Source of the DNA: Flavobacteriales bacterium
GTDB lineage: Bacteria > Bacteroidota > Bacteroidia > Flavobacteriales_D > Crocinitomicaceae
NCBI GenBank assembly: GCA_947463385.1
Contig: CANHSL010000017.1
Location: forward strand, 1-33,894
Direction: 5' to 3'
Length of the DNA: 33,894 bases
Shown here: in pieces, positions 33,304 through 33,894 of the stretch
Layout: each line of letters starts with the position of its first letter
How positions within the stretch are numbered: position 1 is the stretch's first letter
Program-made: the position numbers and the translations under genes
The notes under the pieces: model-generated
The model's input: the letters and a program-made list of their open reading frames with translations, nothing else
What the model was told of the DNA's origin: nothing
Databases searched by the model: none

Positions 33304-33894
33304 TTATAATCCCAATAATATTTCAGCCGGATCTTTCGCTCCAAAAAGCATTCGTTCTGGCTTTTCTAGCATTTCTTTAACTTTCACTAAGAACCCAACA
33401 GATTCTTTACCGTCAATAATTCGGTGGTCGTAAGACAAGGCCACATACATGATTGGTCTAATTTCCACTTGGCCATTCACAGCCACTGGACGTTCAACAA
33501 TGTTGTGCATTCCCAGAATCGCGGATTGCGGAGGATTAATAATTGGAGTGGATAGCATGGAACCAAAAACACCACCGTTTGTAATGGTGAAAGTACCTCC
33601 TGTCATATCTTCGGGTGTAATCTTACCGTCTCTTGCCTTAATTGCCAAGCGTTTAATTTCGCGTTCAATATCTGCTAAGGACATTTGCTCTGCGTTGCGC
33701 ACTACCGGTACCATTAACCCTTTTGGTGAAGAAACGGCAATACCAACATCCGCATAGTCATGAAAAATCATTTCATTTCCATCGATTTGACCATTTACTG
33801 CAGGATACAGTTTCAAGGCTTCTGTTACCGCTTTGGTAAAAAAGGACATGAATCCTAAATTCACCTCGTGGTGTTTAGAAAAGGCATCTTTATA
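33304..33894 (-). CDS. odhB: 2-oxoglutarate dehydrogenase E2 component, C-terminal part (runs off right edge)
   Basis: The frame is open from the window edge (first codons read [11 protein letters not shown]) to the stop at 33304, giving 196 residues of the catalytic (acyltransferase) domain. The N-terminal lipoyl and subunit-binding domains lie outside. Visible signatures are [77 protein letters not shown] and the active site [11 protein letters not shown] (H-x-x-x-D-G) near the end. The last words ([16 protein letters not shown]) are typical of SucB/OdhB more than of pyruvate dehydrogenase E2. It transfers succinyl groups to CoA in the TCA cycle. It heads the visible part of the odhB-maeB-ruvA-sprA run. 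Confidence 0.92.
   Translation of the reverse strand, partial: YKDAFSKHHEVNLGFMSFFTKAVTEALKLYPAVNGQIDGNEMIFHDYADVGIAVSSPKGLMVPVVRNAEQMSLADIEREIKRLAIKARDGKITPEDMTGGTFTITNGGVFGSMLSTPIINPPQSAILGMHNIVERPVAVNGQVEIRPIMYVALSYDHRIIDGKESVGFLVKVKEMLEKPERMLFGAKDPAEILLGL

Noticed and set aside
33290-33344. Longer N-terminus for the malic enzyme
   Set aside because: It would overlap odhB and add residues that are not part of the family; ATG 33290 gives the usual start.

Overview
The window looks like a chromosomal segment of a free-living Bacteroidota, probably Flavobacteriia (Flavobacteriales, perhaps near Crocinitomicaceae/Fluviicola; the family is a guess). The reasons are the type IX secretion (T9SS) and gliding components (SprA, a PorP/SprF protein), several secreted proteins with type B (CHU_C) or type A sorting domains, a TAnnTTTG-type promoter, weak Shine-Dalgarno signals and AT-rich DNA.

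Left part (1-5731, all minus strand): three T9SS type B secreted proteins. The leftmost is cut by the window edge. One membrane-bound sterol-desaturase/fatty-acid-hydroxylase-like enzyme lies between them. Genes abut or overlap (ATGA), so they form short transcription units.

Accessory part (5860-12060): a ParDE toxin-antitoxin pair with a palindromic operator, a secreted GH5 glycoside hydrolase flanked by imperfect direct repeats and followed by an attC-like palindrome, a class II Fic protein with an inverted-repeat operator candidate, and a lipoprotein/FISUMP gene pair. It ends at an initiator tRNA-fMet gene. Between these genes lies an unusual family of short structured repeats. Each resembles the 3' tail of the tRNA, and most are followed (minus orientation) by a strong Rho-independent terminator. 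Further terminators and long inverted repeats sit between them and may be remnants of a small gene. No transposase or integrase is visible. This is the least ordinary part of the window.

Middle part (12145-21664): a PorP/SprF protein overlaps a small CHU_C protein on the minus strand. Divergent from them is a 1782-residue protein with a barrel-like N-terminus, 15 Ig-like repeats of about 93 residues with a conserved Cys-Gly, and a Pro/Lys-rich tail carrying 60-bp tandem DNA repeats. It is followed by a PpiD/SurA-like periplasmic folding factor.

Right part (21661-33894, minus strand): a compact run odhB (partial) - maeB - ruvA - sprA - GNAT acetyltransferase - PI-PLC-like protein with gaps of 13 bp or less, or overlaps. 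SprA is the giant T9SS outer-membrane translocon through which the sorted proteins elsewhere in the window would be exported. PpiD may help fold envelope proteins, and the SprF-like protein probably partners a type B cargo.
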